A DNA stretch of 64,000 bases from an uncultured Clostridium sp. (GTDB taxonomy: Bacteria > Bacillota > Clostridia > Lachnospirales > Lachnospiraceae): NCBI GenBank assembly GCA_947253885.1, contig CAMYAO010000004.1:62001-126000 (forward strand). Direction: 5' to 3'. Of the stretch, positions 52,093-61,771 are shown one piece after another. Numbering within the stretch: the first letter of the stretch is position 1; each line of letters begins with the position of its first letter. The translations under genes were made by a program, and so were the position numbers. The notes under the pieces are model-generated. The model ran no database searches and had not been told where the DNA came from. It was given only the letters and a program-made list of their open reading frames with translations.

Positions 52093-53283
52093 ATGAAAGT
52101 ATTAGTAATCAACTGTGGTAGTTCATCATTAAAATATCAGCTGATCGATTCCGATTCAGAAGAGGTTCTGGCAAAGGGATTATGTGAGCGTATTGGTATT
52201 GATGGTGTTTTGACTTATCAAAAAATAGGTTTAGAAAAAGAAGTTACAAAACCAAGTATGCCATCCCATAAGGAGGCTATCCAGTTAGTACTTGATGCAT
52301 TGGTAAATCCGGAAACCGGTGCTATTAAATCCTTGAAAGAGGTTGAAGCTGTAGGTCATCGTGTGGTACATGGTGGAGAGAAATTCTCTTCTTCTGCAAT
52401 TATCGATGATGCGATGCTAAAGGCGGTAGAGGAGTGTAATGAACTTGCACCTCTTCACAATCCTGCAAACCTGATCGGTATTCATGCATGCGAAGAACTT
52501 ATGCCGGGCGTTCCTATGGTAGGTGTATTTGATACTGCCTTCCATCAGACTATGGAACCGAAAGCATTCTTATATGGTATTCCATATGAGTACTATGAGA
52601 AATACGGAGTCAGAAGATACGGATTCCACGGGACTTCTCATCAGTTCGTATCCGAAAGAGCGAATGACTTTTTAGGATTGGATAAGGATGATTCCAAGAT
52701 TATTGTTTGCCATTTAGGAAACGGTGCATCTGTAACAGCAATTCAGAATGGAAAATGTGTAGATACCTCTATGGGTCTTACTCCGTTAGAGGGTCTTGTT
52801 ATGGGAACACGTTCGGGAGCTATTGATCCTGCTATCATTGAGTTTATCGGTCATAAAGAAAAGAGAAGTATTGAAGGTGTATTGGAAATCTTAAATACAA
52901 AATCCGGTGTAGCGGGTATTTCAAAAGTTTCTTCAGATTTCCGTGATTTGGAAGACGGTGCGAAGGAAGGAAATGAATTATGTCAGTTGGCAATTGATAT
53001 ATTTGTATATCATGTTGCAAAATTCATCGGTTCTTATGTAGCGGCAATGAACGGAGTAGATGCAATCTGCTTTACAGCCGGTATCGGAGAGAATGCACCT
53101 ATGATTCGTGAAGAGATTATTAAATATTTAGGATACTTAGGTTTGTCACTTGATTCCGAGAAAAATAACTTTAGAGGTCAGGAGAGAATTATTTCGACTC
53201 CGGATTCTACAATCAAAGCTTGTGTAATTCCTACAAATGAAGAATTGATGATTGCAAGAGAAACTGTAGCACTTGTAAAATAA
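52093..53283 (+). CDS. ackA: Acetate kinase
   Basis: AckA interconverts acetate plus ATP with acetyl phosphate plus ADP, the usual ATP-yielding end step of acetate fermentation. The 396-residue protein carries VLVINCGSSSLKYQ, GHRVVHGGEKF, FDTAFHQTM, YGFHGTSHQFVS, HLGNGASVTAI and FTAGIGENAP, all conserved in the family. ATG 52093 is chosen for GAAGGGAG 9 bases upstream. Phosphotransacetylase is not adjacent in this window, although pta-ackA pairs are common. Downstream is rpmF with its own promoter. Confidence 0.97.
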   Translation: MKVLVINCGSSSLKYQLIDSDSEEVLAKGLCERIGIDGVLTYQKIGLEKEVTKPSMPSHKEAIQLVLDALVNPETGAIKSLKEVEAVGHRVVHGGEKFSSSAIIDDAMLKAVEECNELAPLHNPANLIGIHACEELMPGVPMVGVFDTAFHQTMEPKAFLYGIPYEYYEKYGVRRYGFHGTSHQFVSERANDFLGLDKDDSKIIVCHLGNGASVTAIQNGKCVDTSMGLTPLEGLVMGTRSGAIDPAIIEFIGHKEKRSIEGVLEILNTKSGVAGISKVSSDFRDLEDGAKEGNELCQLAIDIFVYHVAKFIGSYVAAMNGVDAICFTAGIGENAPMIREEIIKYLGYLGLSLDSEKNNFRGQERIISTPDSTIKACVIPTNEELMIARETVALVK

Positions 53284-53289
53284 AAATAC

Positions 53290-53318
53290 TTGACAAACAT
53301 ACATGCACTCTATATACT
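53290..53318 (+). promoter_or_regulatory. Promoter of rpmF
   Basis: TTGACA (53290-53295), 17 bp, TATACT (53313-53318), a near-consensus site 7 bp after the ackA stop. Confidence 0.85.
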
Positions 53319-53373
53319 GTTATAAGTATGTTAGAATAAACATGAAATGTTCGTTAATGGGAGGTGTTTAAGC

Positions 53374-53553
53374 ATGTCTATTTGTCCAAAGAATAAATCT
53401 TCCAAAGGAAGAAGAGATAGAAGAAGAGCAAACTGGAAAATGTCTGCTCCAACTTTAGTAAAATGCAGCAAATGTGGAGAACTTATGGTTCCGCACAGAG
53501 TATGTAAAAAATGCGGTACATATAATAAAAAAGAGATTATCGCAGCTGAATAG
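53374..53553 (+). CDS. rpmF: 50S ribosomal protein L32
   Basis: The 59-residue protein has the basic N-terminus SICPKNKSSKGRRDRRRANW and a zinc-binding C-terminal part with Cys31, Cys34, Cys44 and Cys47 (CSKCGE and CKKCGT). The zinc-type (C+) form is thus encoded. ATG 53374 follows GGGAGGTG. The yceD (DUF177) gene usually found just before rpmF is absent here. Confidence 0.96.
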   Translation: MSICPKNKSSKGRRDRRRANWKMSAPTLVKCSKCGELMVPHRVCKKCGTYNKKEIIAAE

Positions 53554-53565
53554 TATCTATCCAAA

Positions 53566-53598
53566 GGGGTTGTCACTTTTTGTGGCAACTCTTTTTTT
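53566..53598 (+). terminator. Terminator or attenuator between rpmF and plsX
   Basis: GTTGTCAC, loop TTTTT, GTGGCAAC (8-bp stem, one G-U), then TCTTTTTTT. Confidence 0.8.
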
Positions 53599-53599
53599 G

Positions 53600-53628
53600 T
53601 TGAATTATAGAAAAATATATAGTATAGT
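53600..53628 (+). promoter_or_regulatory. Promoter of plsX
   Basis: TTGAAT (53600-53605), 17 bp, TATAGT (53623-53628), immediately after the rpmF terminator. Confidence 0.65.
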
Positions 53629-53662
53629 GCGATATAGAAAAGTCCGCAAAGGAGGGTGAAGT

Positions 53663-54688
53663 ATGGAACAAATGGTATGTGTAGCAGTAGATGCCATGGG
53701 GGGAGATAATGCCCCGGAAGAAATTGTAAAGGGATCTATTGAAGCAATTAATTCCAATCAGAATATAAAAGTAATCCTGGTAGGACAGGAATCTTTGATC
53801 AGACCGGAGTTGGGAAAATATAGCTATTCCGAGGATCAGCTTGAATTACGTCCTGCAACAGAGGTAATAGAGACAGCAGAACCTCCTGTAAAGGCAATCA
53901 GAGGAAAAAAAGATTCTTCATTAGTGGTTGCAATGAATCTTGTTCGAGAAGGAATTGCAGATGCAATGGTTTCCGCAGGAAGTACAGGTGCAATCCTGGT
54001 AGGCGGTCAGGTGTTGGTAGGCAGGATAAAGGGGATCGAGCGTCCGCCGCTCGCACCGTTGATTCCTACAGAAAAGGGTGTTTCTCTCTTATTGGATTGT
54101 GGTGCAAATGTAGATGCGAGAGCGAGCCATTTATTGCAATTTGCACAGATGGGATCGATTTATATGGAGCATGTGGTAGGAGTAAAGAATCCGAAAGTGG
54201 CTATTTTGAACATAGGCGCAGAGGAGGAAAAAGGAAATCATCTGGTAAAGGAAACATTTCCTCTCTTAAAAGAGTGTGAGTCCATTCATTTTATCGGAAG
54301 CATTGAGGCGAGAGATATTCCGGCAGGAGGAGCTGATGTGATTGTTTGTGAGGCTTTTGCGGGGAATGTCGCATTAAAGCTTTATGAAGGGGTTGCGAAA
54401 ACACTGATTTCGGCGATAAAAGAGGGAATTATGAGCAGTCTGCGAAGCAAAATTGGCGGCTTGTTGATAAAACCTGCCTTGAAGAAGACCTTAAAGGTAT
54501 TCGATGCTTCAGAATATGGCGGGGCACCATTGCTCGGATTGCGCGGTCTGGTGGTAAAAACGCATGGGAGTGCAAACGCAATGGATGTGAAAAATTCGAT
54601 TTTGCAGTGTGTGACCTTTAAAGAGCAGGAGATTAATTCCAAAATTAAAGAAAACTTAATCCAAAGGAGTGACCGGAGTGGAATTTGA
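53663..54688 (+). CDS. plsX: Phosphate acyltransferase
   Basis: PlsX makes acyl phosphate from acyl-ACP to start phospholipid synthesis in Gram-positive bacteria. The 341-residue protein shows VAVDAMGGDNAPEEIV at the start, SAGSTGAILVGG, LLDCGANVDA, NIGAEEEKGN and CEAFAGNVALKLYEG, in the expected order. It is peripheral on the inner membrane face. AAAGGAGGG precedes ATG 53663. Its last 11 bases overlap acpP, coupling the two. Confidence 0.96.
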   Translation: MEQMVCVAVDAMGGDNAPEEIVKGSIEAINSNQNIKVILVGQESLIRPELGKYSYSEDQLELRPATEVIETAEPPVKAIRGKKDSSLVVAMNLVREGIADAMVSAGSTGAILVGGQVLVGRIKGIERPPLAPLIPTEKGVSLLLDCGANVDARASHLLQFAQMGSIYMEHVVGVKNPKVAILNIGAEEEKGNHLVKETFPLLKECESIHFIGSIEARDIPAGGADVIVCEAFAGNVALKLYEGVAKTLISAIKEGIMSSLRSKIGGLLIKPALKKTLKVFDASEYGGAPLLGLRGLVVKTHGSANAMDVKNSILQCVTFKEQEINSKIKENLIQRSDRSGI

Positions 54689-54911
54689 GAAAATAAGAGC
54701 GATTGTTTCAGAGGTATTACAATATCCGGAATCCGAAATTTCAGAGCATTCTTCTTTTGTAGATGATCTGGGAGCGGATTCTTTAGATATTGCACAGATT
54801 TTAATGGCGGTAGAAGATGAATTTGGAGTGGAAATTCTGCAGGAGGATGCAGAAGATATTGTGACGGTTTCAGATGCCGTTGCGAAGATATGTAAAACAA
54901 TGCGGGAATAA
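54678..54911 (+). CDS. acpP: Acyl carrier protein
   Basis: The 77-residue acidic protein carries growing acyl chains on a phosphopantetheine attached to Ser35 in DLGADSLDIAQ. The start is GTG 54678, because the ribosome site AAAGGAG (54663-54669) lies 8 bases before it and would overlap the other in-frame GTG at 54669. The start lies inside plsX. It is the substrate carrier for PlsX next door. No fab genes are in the window, so a second ACP elsewhere is possible. Confidence 0.94.
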   Translation: MEFEKIRAIVSEVLQYPESEISEHSSFVDDLGADSLDIAQILMAVEDEFGVEILQEDAEDIVTVSDAVAKICKTMRE

Positions 54912-54915
54912 GTAT

Positions 54916-54951
54916 ATACGCACATGGCAGTTTCATGTGCGTATCTGTTTT
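54916..54951 (+). terminator. Stem-loop between acpP and rnc
   Basis: ATACGCACATG and CATGTGCGTAT, an 11-bp perfect stem with loop GCAGTTT, followed by CTGTTTT. Possible partial terminator. Confidence 0.75.
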
Positions 54952-54981
54952 ATTTATACTTAGATGGGAAAGGAGTAAGGA

Positions 54982-55680
54982 GTGGAAAAACTGAAGGAAT
55001 TGCAGCTTGTGATAGGATATCAGTTCCAAAAAGAAGGGTTGCTTCGACAGGCGCTTGTACACAGTTCGTATTCAAATGAAAAAAGAATGAGAAAGGGAGC
55101 GGATAATGAGCGTTTGGAGTTTTTGGGGGATGCCGTTTTAGAATTGGTTTCCAGTGACTTTTTATATAGAAATTATGAAAAATCTCCTGAGGGAGAGTTG
55201 ACAAAAACAAGAGCAAGTATTGTTTGTGAACAGACATTGGCGTTTTGTGCCAGAAAAATAGATTTGGGAGCTTATCTTTTTTTGGGCAAGGGTGAAGACA
55301 TGAGCGGAGGAAGAAAGAGAAGTTCTATTACTTCAGATGCTTTTGAGGCAGTGATCGGAGCAATATACTTGGATGGTGGTTTTGCTAATGCAAAAGAGTT
55401 TGTAGAGCGATTTGTAATGAATGATATTGAAAATATGCAGCTCTTTTATGATAGCAAGACAATCCTGCAAGAAGTAGTACAGGGAAATAATTTAGGAGAA
55501 CTCCGTTATGATGTGATCGGAGAGAAAGGACCTGATCATAATAAGCATTATCGGGTACAGACGATGATTGATACAAAGCCTTTTGGTGTTGGAGAGGGAC
55601 ACACAAAGAAGGCGGCAGAGCAGGAAGCAGCATATCACTCTATTATTCAGTTAAAGCAGGGAGGGGTTCATGTATCTTAA
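54982..55680 (+). CDS. rnc: Ribonuclease III
   Basis: RNase III cuts double-stranded RNA in rRNA and mRNA processing. The 232-residue protein has the catalytic signature NERLEFLGDAVLEL (42-55) with metal-binding Glu and Asp, a second acidic site in SDAFEAVIGAIYLDGG, and a C-terminal double-strand RNA-binding domain (about 158-228). Start GTG 54982 is preceded by AAAGGAGTAAGGA. The last 11 bases overlap smc. Confidence 0.96.
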   Translation: MEKLKELQLVIGYQFQKEGLLRQALVHSSYSNEKRMRKGADNERLEFLGDAVLELVSSDFLYRNYEKSPEGELTKTRASIVCEQTLAFCARKIDLGAYLFLGKGEDMSGGRKRSSITSDAFEAVIGAIYLDGGFANAKEFVERFVMNDIENMQLFYDSKTILQEVVQGNNLGELRYDVIGEKGPDHNKHYRVQTMIDTKPFGVGEGHTKKAAEQEAAYHSIIQLKQGGVHVS

Positions 55681-58600
55681 GTCTATCGAGGTACAGGGTT
55701 TTAAATCATTTGCCAATAAAATCAAATTTGAATTTCATAACGGGATTACTGGAATTGTAGGACCGAACGGAAGCGGAAAAAGTAATGTTGCAGATGCGGT
55801 TCGCTGGGTATTGGGAGAGCAGAAGGTAAAACAGCTCAGAAGCTCCAGTATGCAGGATATTATTTTTGCGGGAACAGAAAACAGAAAGCCTCAGAGTTAT
55901 GCATATGTCGCATTAACGCTTGATAATTCCGATCACATATTAAATGTGGATTTTGAAGAGGTGACGGTGGCAAGGAGAGTATATCGCTCCGGAGAAAGTG
56001 AATATCTGCTCAACGGTCATGTATGCAGGTTAAAAGATGTGCAGGAACTGTTTTACGATACAGGAATCGGAAAAGAGGGTTATTCTATAATCGGGCAGGG
56101 ACAAATAGATCGTATTTTGAGCGGAAAACCGGATGAGCGAAGAGAGCTGTTTGATGAGGCTGCCGGCATTGTGAAGTTCAAAAGAAGGAAGTTAACAGCA
56201 CAGAAAAAATTAGAGAGTGAACAGAAAAATCTGGTACGGATCAACGATATTTTATCGGAACTTGAGAGACAGGTGGGGCCGTTAGAAAAGCAGGCTGAGA
56301 CAGCAAGGACTTTTTTGCAAAAACGTGAAGTATTAAAGAATTATGATATGCACCTATTTATAAGAGAATCCGAAGAAGTATCTGTTCAATTAAAAGATTT
56401 GGAAGAAAAGCAATTACTTGCAAGTCGGCAAAAGCAGGAAACCGAGGACAGCTATACCAAGGCGTGCGAACAATATGAACAGATCGGTGAACTTCTGCAG
56501 CATTTAGAGCAACAGATAGAAGATTTGCGAAAGAATCAGACGACTTTGAGTCTGGACAGTGAGAAGGCTGTTGGAGAAAAACGGTTGTTGGAAGAGCAAA
56601 TCCAATCTATTCATCAAAACAGTGAGGTATATAAAAAACGACTGGAAGTTTTGGAGGAAGGTCTGAAAGATCGCAAGGAAGAGTACGAGAAGGAAGAGGC
56701 AAAAGCAAAGCAGATTGCAGAACAGCTTTATGTATTGGATCAGAAAAAAAAGGATTTGTTGAAGAGTCAGACGAAAGTATCAGATGAAATAGCACAATTG
56801 CAGTCAAGGATAGAAAAACATCGGAATTATCTGACTGATCTGTCTATCGAACAAACAAACCTGAAAACGGAAAAGCAACGTTTTCTTACCATGAACGATC
56901 AGGCGGAAATTCAAAAGTCCCGTTGTCATAGTCAGCTTGTTGCAGAAAAAACAGATAATTCCGGAATAGATGAAAATTATCAAAATCAATTCCGGTCGTA
57001 TGAACGGATACAGACGGAATTAAATGAATTAGAAGAAAAACGAAGAACAGTTATATCTAAAAGGGAGGAATGGAGAGAAAAATACGATGTTTCCAGACAG
57101 AAATTTGAAGCATCAAAAGAAGAGTTTCACCGCATAAAATCCCGTTACGAATCATTGAAAAATATTGCGGAGCGCTATGACGGATATGGAAACAGTATTC
57201 GTCGGGTTATGGAGCAAAAGGAGTCCTATCCGGGAATTTGCGGTGTGGTGGCAGATATTATCAAGGTAGACAAGAAATATGAGCTTGCGATCGAAACAGC
57301 ATTAGGCGGGAGTATTCAGAATATCGTAACAGATAATGAAAATACTGCAAAAGAATTGATCGGATTTTTAAAACGAAAGAAATATGGCAGGGCCACATTT
57401 CTGCCGTTGACCAGTGTAAAGAAACCCACCTCTGTTCCTGCAGAACAGGCGTTGGAGGAAAAAGGTGCAATAGGACTGGCGGACTCTCTGATCAGTATTG
57501 ACCCTGTTTATCAGGGAGTGGCAGCCTCTTTGCTGGGAAGAACTTTAGTAGTAGATACAATTGAACATGCAATTGCTATTCAGAGGAAGTTCCGGTATCG
57601 TTTTCGGGCAGTCACTTTGGAGGGAGACTCCTTGCAGGCAGGTGGAGCTATGACAGGCGGAGCCTTTCAGAACAACAGCAATCTTTTAAGCAGAGGACGA
57701 GAACTGGAAAGTCTGGAAGAGCAGATTGCGGCGTTGAGAGAAGCGGCAAAGGCGGAACGTAGTCGAATGCAGGATATTTCAACCGCAAATGAATTATTGA
57801 AGGAAGAATTGTCGGAGTTGAACATTCGCCATCAGGAACTCACTCTTTCTCAAAATACGGCAAAGGTTCAATTGGATCATATGAAGCTTCAAAAGCAGGA
57901 GCAGGATAGTCGTGTATCAAAAATTTATGATGAGATAAAAGAGATTACAGTGGCTCAAAGAGAAAATGAGCAGCAAAAACTGCAGATAGAAAAGCAATTA
58001 CAGGAAGCTTTGGAGCAGGAAATTGCAATCAAAAAGCAGATAGAGGAATGGGAAGCGCAACTGGAGAAAGTGTCGGGGTCGGAATTGGATGTCGGAGAAG
58101 AAGTGTCAGAGCTTTCTGTGCAGATTTCTCAAAAGGAACAGCAGCTTCTATTTTCCGGAGAAACAACTCGGCGCTTGCAGGATACATTGAATGAGACAAA
58201 TAAAGAAATTTCTTCTATTCAGGCATATTTTGGGAACAGTAAGACGGAAATAGAAAGAAAACAAAAGGAAATTTCCAGATTAGTGTCCAATATATCAAAA
58301 ATGGAAGAAGCATCGATTTCTTTTACAGGTTCTCTTGCGAATATACAAAAGGAAAAAGAGCAGAAACAAAGAGAGTATCAGACGATTATTACAAGACGGG
58401 AAGAAACTACAAAGGAAATTACTGTAATAGAAAAAGAACTGTATCGACTTGATAGTCAGATAGAGAAAGCGAATCAGTTGCTGCAAAACAGAAATGAGCA
58501 TATGTGGCAGGAGTATGAACTGACATTCCGTCAGGTAAAAGAACTGTTAAACGGAGAACAGAATCGGGATCCGGAGCTGAAACAGAAGATTAAACTGTTG

Positions 58601-59230
58601 CAAAATGAAATTCGCAGTCTCGGGAATGTAAATGTAAATGCAATTGAAGAATATAAAGAGGTATCGGAACGATACCATTTTATGGACGCACAGAGAAAAG
58701 ATCTGTTAGAGGCGGAAAAAACTCTGGAGGATATTATTTCAGAGTTGGATTCCGGAATGAGAAAACAGTTTTCTGAACGCTTTTCAGATATTCAAAGAGA
58801 ATTTGATAAAGCTTTTAAAGAATTATTCGGTGGAGGAAAAGGTACTTTGGAATTGGATTCACAGGAAGATGTATTGGAGGCGGGAGTTTCCATCTCAGCA
58901 CATCCACCCGGTAAAAAGCTTCAGAACATGATGCAGCTTTCGGGAGGGGAAAAAGCCCTGACAGCTATTGCACTGTTGTTTGCAATCCAGAATCTGAAAC
59001 CGTCCCCATTTTGTTTATTAGATGAGATTGAGGCGGCATTGGACGATTCTAATGTAGATCGATATGCAAAATATTTGCATCAGTTAACAAAAAATACACA
59101 GTTTATTGTAATTACTCATCGACGTGGTACAATGAATGCAGCCGATCGGCTGTACGGCATTACAATGCAGGAAAAAGGTGTTTCTACACTGGTGTCTGTG
59201 AATTTAATAGAAAACGAGTTGGATAGGTGA
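55670..59230 (+). CDS. smc: Chromosome segregation protein SMC
   Basis: SMC is the ATPase core of the condensin that organises and separates chromosomes. The 1186-residue protein has Walker A GPNGSGKSN (31-39), two long coiled-coil arms (about 170-500 and 670-1000), a hinge (about 515-640) with GAMTGGAF at its end, signature LSGGEKAL near 1090 and Walker B CLLDEIEAALDD. All parts are in place at normal length. It lies between rnc and ftsY, the usual Firmicute order. ScpA and ScpB partners are not in the window. Confidence 0.97.
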   Translation: MYLKSIEVQGFKSFANKIKFEFHNGITGIVGPNGSGKSNVADAVRWVLGEQKVKQLRSSSMQDIIFAGTENRKPQSYAYVALTLDNSDHILNVDFEEVTVARRVYRSGESEYLLNGHVCRLKDVQELFYDTGIGKEGYSIIGQGQIDRILSGKPDERRELFDEAAGIVKFKRRKLTAQKKLESEQKNLVRINDILSELERQVGPLEKQAETARTFLQKREVLKNYDMHLFIRESEEVSVQLKDLEEKQLLASRQKQETEDSYTKACEQYEQIGELLQHLEQQIEDLRKNQTTLSLDSEKAVGEKRLLEEQIQSIHQNSEVYKKRLEVLEEGLKDRKEEYEKEEAKAKQIAEQLYVLDQKKKDLLKSQTKVSDEIAQLQSRIEKHRNYLTDLSIEQTNLKTEKQRFLTMNDQAEIQKSRCHSQLVAEKTDNSGIDENYQNQFRSYERIQTELNELEEKRRTVISKREEWREKYDVSRQKFEASKEEFHRIKSRYESLKNIAERYDGYGNSIRRVMEQKESYPGICGVVADIIKVDKKYELAIETALGGSIQNIVTDNENTAKELIGFLKRKKYGRATFLPLTSVKKPTSVPAEQALEEKGAIGLADSLISIDPVYQGVAASLLGRTLVVDTIEHAIAIQRKFRYRFRAVTLEGDSLQAGGAMTGGAFQNNSNLLSRGRELESLEEQIAALREAAKAERSRMQDISTANELLKEELSELNIRHQELTLSQNTAKVQLDHMKLQKQEQDSRVSKIYDEIKEITVAQRENEQQKLQIEKQLQEALEQEIAIKKQIEEWEAQLEKVSGSELDVGEEVSELSVQISQKEQQLLFSGETTRRLQDTLNETNKEISSIQAYFGNSKTEIERKQKEISRLVSNISKMEEASISFTGSLANIQKEKEQKQREYQTIITRREETTKEITVIEKELYRLDSQIEKANQLLQNRNEHMWQEYELTFRQVKELLNGEQNRDPELKQKIKLLQNEIRSLGNVNVNAIEEYKEVSERYHFMDAQRKDLLEAEKTLEDIISELDSGMRKQFSERFSDIQREFDKAFKELFGGGKGTLELDSQEDVLEAGVSISAHPPGKKLQNMMQLSGGEKALTAIALLFAIQNLKPSPFCLLDEIEAALDDSNVDRYAKYLHQLTKNTQFIVITHRRGTMNAADRLYGITMQEKGVSTLVSVNLIENELDR

Positions 59231-59234
59231 TAAA

Positions 59235-60407
59235 ATGGGATTTTTTTGGAGAAGAAAAGAAAAACAGGAGATTGCGGAAGAATCTGCAGATTCCATAAAA
59301 GAGAATTTGAAGGAAGAGGAAGAGAGACTTCCGGTTGAAGATAGTTTAAGAGAACAGGAGGAAGTGGAAATACCGAAAGAAGATCCTGTTTCAGATCAAA
59401 TTGAACCCGAGATATCAAAGCCGGATACTGAAGCTACAGAATCGGAAGAGTCAAATGCTGAGAATACGGAATCGGAACAACCAGGAAAAATCAGTTTTTT
59501 TAAACGATTGGTACGAGGTCTGAGTAAGACAAGGGATAATATTGTAAACGGATTTGACTCTGTGTTTTCCGGCTTTTCTCATATTGATGAAGATTTTTAT
59601 GAGGAATTAGAAGAAATTCTGGTAATGGGAGATATCGGAATCCACGCAACCACCAGAATCATAGAACGTTTACAGGAACAGGTAAAGCAGCAACATATTA
59701 AAGACCCTTCCGATTGCAAACAATTACTGATCGATACGATTAAAGAGGAAATGAATGTAGGTGAAACCGCCTATCGTTTTGAAAATGAAAAATCGGTAGT
59801 TTTAGTGATCGGAGTAAATGGTGTCGGGAAAACAACTACGATAGGAAAACTTGCAGGAAAATTCAAACATCAGAATAAAAAAGTTTTGATGGCTGCAGCG
59901 GATACCTTTCGGGCGGCTGCCGGAGAACAACTTACGGAATGGTCTCATCGGGCAGGTGTTGAAATTGTTGCCGGACAGGAAGGGTCCGATCCTGGCTCAG
60001 TAGTGTACGATGCGGTTCAGGCTGCAAAATCACGGAATACAGATATTTTACTCTGTGATACTGCGGGACGTTTACATAATAAGAAAAATTTAATGGAGGA
60101 ACTTTCTAAAATTAACCGTATTTTAGAAAGAGAATATCCTCAGGCTTATAGGGAAACGCTGGTGGTATTAGATGCTACGACCGGTCAAAACGCCTTGGCA
60201 CAGGCAAAACAGTTTAATGACGTAGCCGATATTACCGGAATTGTTCTGACAAAGATGGACGGAACGGCAAAGGGTGGAATTGCGGTGGCAATTCAATCTG
60301 AATTGGGAATTCCCGTAAAATACATTGGGGTAGGAGAGACAATAGAGGATTTAGAAAAATTTGATTCAGATCAGTTTGTAGATGCACTGTTTCATGTGCA
60401 GGAATAG
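59235..60407 (+). CDS. ftsY: Signal recognition particle receptor FtsY
   Basis: FtsY is the membrane receptor for SRP-ribosome complexes. The 390-residue protein has a very acidic N-terminal region (about 10-85, Glu-rich) and then the NG GTPase domain. This has G1 GVNGVGKTTTIGKLA starting near 193, then AADTFRAAAGEQL, DTAGRLHNK, TKMDGTAKGG and the closing GVGETIEDLEKFD. It starts 4 bp after smc. Its partner Ffh is encoded 1.8 kb downstream. Confidence 0.97.
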   Translation: MGFFWRRKEKQEIAEESADSIKENLKEEEERLPVEDSLREQEEVEIPKEDPVSDQIEPEISKPDTEATESEESNAENTESEQPGKISFFKRLVRGLSKTRDNIVNGFDSVFSGFSHIDEDFYEELEEILVMGDIGIHATTRIIERLQEQVKQQHIKDPSDCKQLLIDTIKEEMNVGETAYRFENEKSVVLVIGVNGVGKTTTIGKLAGKFKHQNKKVLMAAADTFRAAAGEQLTEWSHRAGVEIVAGQEGSDPGSVVYDAVQAAKSRNTDILLCDTAGRLHNKKNLMEELSKINRILEREYPQAYRETLVVLDATTGQNALAQAKQFNDVADITGIVLTKMDGTAKGGIAVAIQSELGIPVKYIGVGETIEDLEKFDSDQFVDALFHVQE

Positions 60408-60418
60408 GAGATATTAGA

Positions 60419-61627
60419 GTGACGTTAGATAAGTTTGAACAGGCAAGTAAAATCGTAAAAGAGGCAACCATAGAGACCAAAATGGTATATAGTGATTTTT
60501 GGTCGGATGCAACCGGAAATCATGTATATTTAAAACCGGAAAATCTTCAAAGAACCGGAGCATATAAGGTAAGGGGGTCATATTATAAAATCTCCACCAT
60601 GTCACCGGAAGCAAGAGAAAAAGGCTTGATTACAGCAAGTGCCGGAAATCATGCACAAGGCGTTGCATATGCGGCAAAGAAATTTGGTGTTAAATCTGTG
60701 ATTGTGATGCCTACTACAACACCTCTGATTAAAGTGAATCGTACCAAGTCTTATGGTGCTGAAGTGATTTTGTACGGAGATGTTTACGACGAAGCATGTG
60801 AATATGCATTGGATTTGGCCGAAAAAGAAGGATATACTTTTATTCATCCGTTTGATGACCTGGATGTGGCGGTCGGTCAGGGGAGTGTTGCCATGGAGAT
60901 TTTCCAGGAACTGCCTTTGGTGGAATATATTCTGGTTCCGATTGGAGGTGGCGGACTGGCTGCCGGCGTATCAACTTTGGCAAAGTTGCTGAATCCGAAT
61001 ATTAAAGTAATCGGGGTGGAACCTGCAGGTGCAAACTGTGCACAGGTTTCTTTGCAAAGAGGAGAGGTAACCACACTTCCGACTGTAAATACTATCGCGG
61101 ACGGTACAGCGGTAAAAACGCCGGGTACCAATATTTTTCCATATTTGCAGAAGAATATTGATCAGATTATTACTGTTGAGGATGATGAGTTGATTGCCGC
61201 CTTCCTGGATATGGTGGAAAATCACAAGATGATTGTGGAAAATTCGGGCTTACTGACGGTAGCCGCTTTGAAGCATTTAAATGTAAAAGATAAAAGGATT
61301 GCCTGTGTTTTAAGCGGAGGAAATATGGATGTTATTACGATGTCCTCAGTTGTGCAGCAGGGACTGATTTTTAGAGACCGAATCTTTTCGATTTCATTGC
61401 TGCTTCCGGATAAACCGGGAGAGCTTACTAAAGTTGCGGAAACGATTGCAGGAGCAAAGGGAAATGTAATTAAGATCGATCACAATCAGTTTGTTTCTAC
61501 TAATAGAAATGCAGCGGTTGAAATCCGGATTACTATGGAAGCTTATGGAACGGAACATAAGCGGGAGATTATAGGTTCGCTGAATGCAAGGGGCTATGAG
61601 GTTAAAACGATAGCTGCGATTATATAA
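60419..61627 (+). CDS. ilvA: Threonine ammonia-lyase
   Basis: The enzyme deaminates threonine to 2-oxobutyrate with pyridoxal phosphate. The 402-residue protein has the PLP-binding Lys50 in QRTGAYKVRGS, the phosphate loop GGGGLAAG and a C-terminal single ACT-like regulatory domain (about 325-402, SISLLLPDKPGELTKV). The single short regulatory domain resembles the TdcB-like/ACT type rather than long E. coli IlvA, so catabolic or biosynthetic use is open. Start GTG 60419 after AGGAG. It is wedged between ftsY and the ylxM-ffh genes without functional relation. Confidence 0.93.
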   Translation: MTLDKFEQASKIVKEATIETKMVYSDFWSDATGNHVYLKPENLQRTGAYKVRGSYYKISTMSPEAREKGLITASAGNHAQGVAYAAKKFGVKSVIVMPTTTPLIKVNRTKSYGAEVILYGDVYDEACEYALDLAEKEGYTFIHPFDDLDVAVGQGSVAMEIFQELPLVEYILVPIGGGGLAAGVSTLAKLLNPNIKVIGVEPAGANCAQVSLQRGEVTTLPTVNTIADGTAVKTPGTNIFPYLQKNIDQIITVEDDELIAAFLDMVENHKMIVENSGLLTVAALKHLNVKDKRIACVLSGGNMDVITMSSVVQQGLIFRDRIFSISLLLPDKPGELTKVAETIAGAKGNVIKIDHNQFVSTNRNAAVEIRITMEAYGTEHKREIIGSLNARGYEVKTIAAII

Positions 61628-61649
61628 GAATCATTATAGTTGCCATAAG

Positions 61650-61686
61650 CCGGCGTGCTTTCATATTATATGAAGAAAGCAGCCGG
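61650..61686. other. Long bulged hairpin after ilvA
   Basis: CCGGC-G-TGCTTTCATAT pairs with ATATGAA-GA-AAGCA-GCCGG, with small bulges. No U run follows, so it is not a standard terminator; it may be an RNA-processing or stabilising element. Confidence 0.5.
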
Positions 61687-61771
61687 GTATGAAGGTGATT
61701 TAAACAGAGTATTTTTCAGCATCAGGTTATACATCAATTGTCTTTTGTTAAGGGTTATTTTAAGGAGCCAA

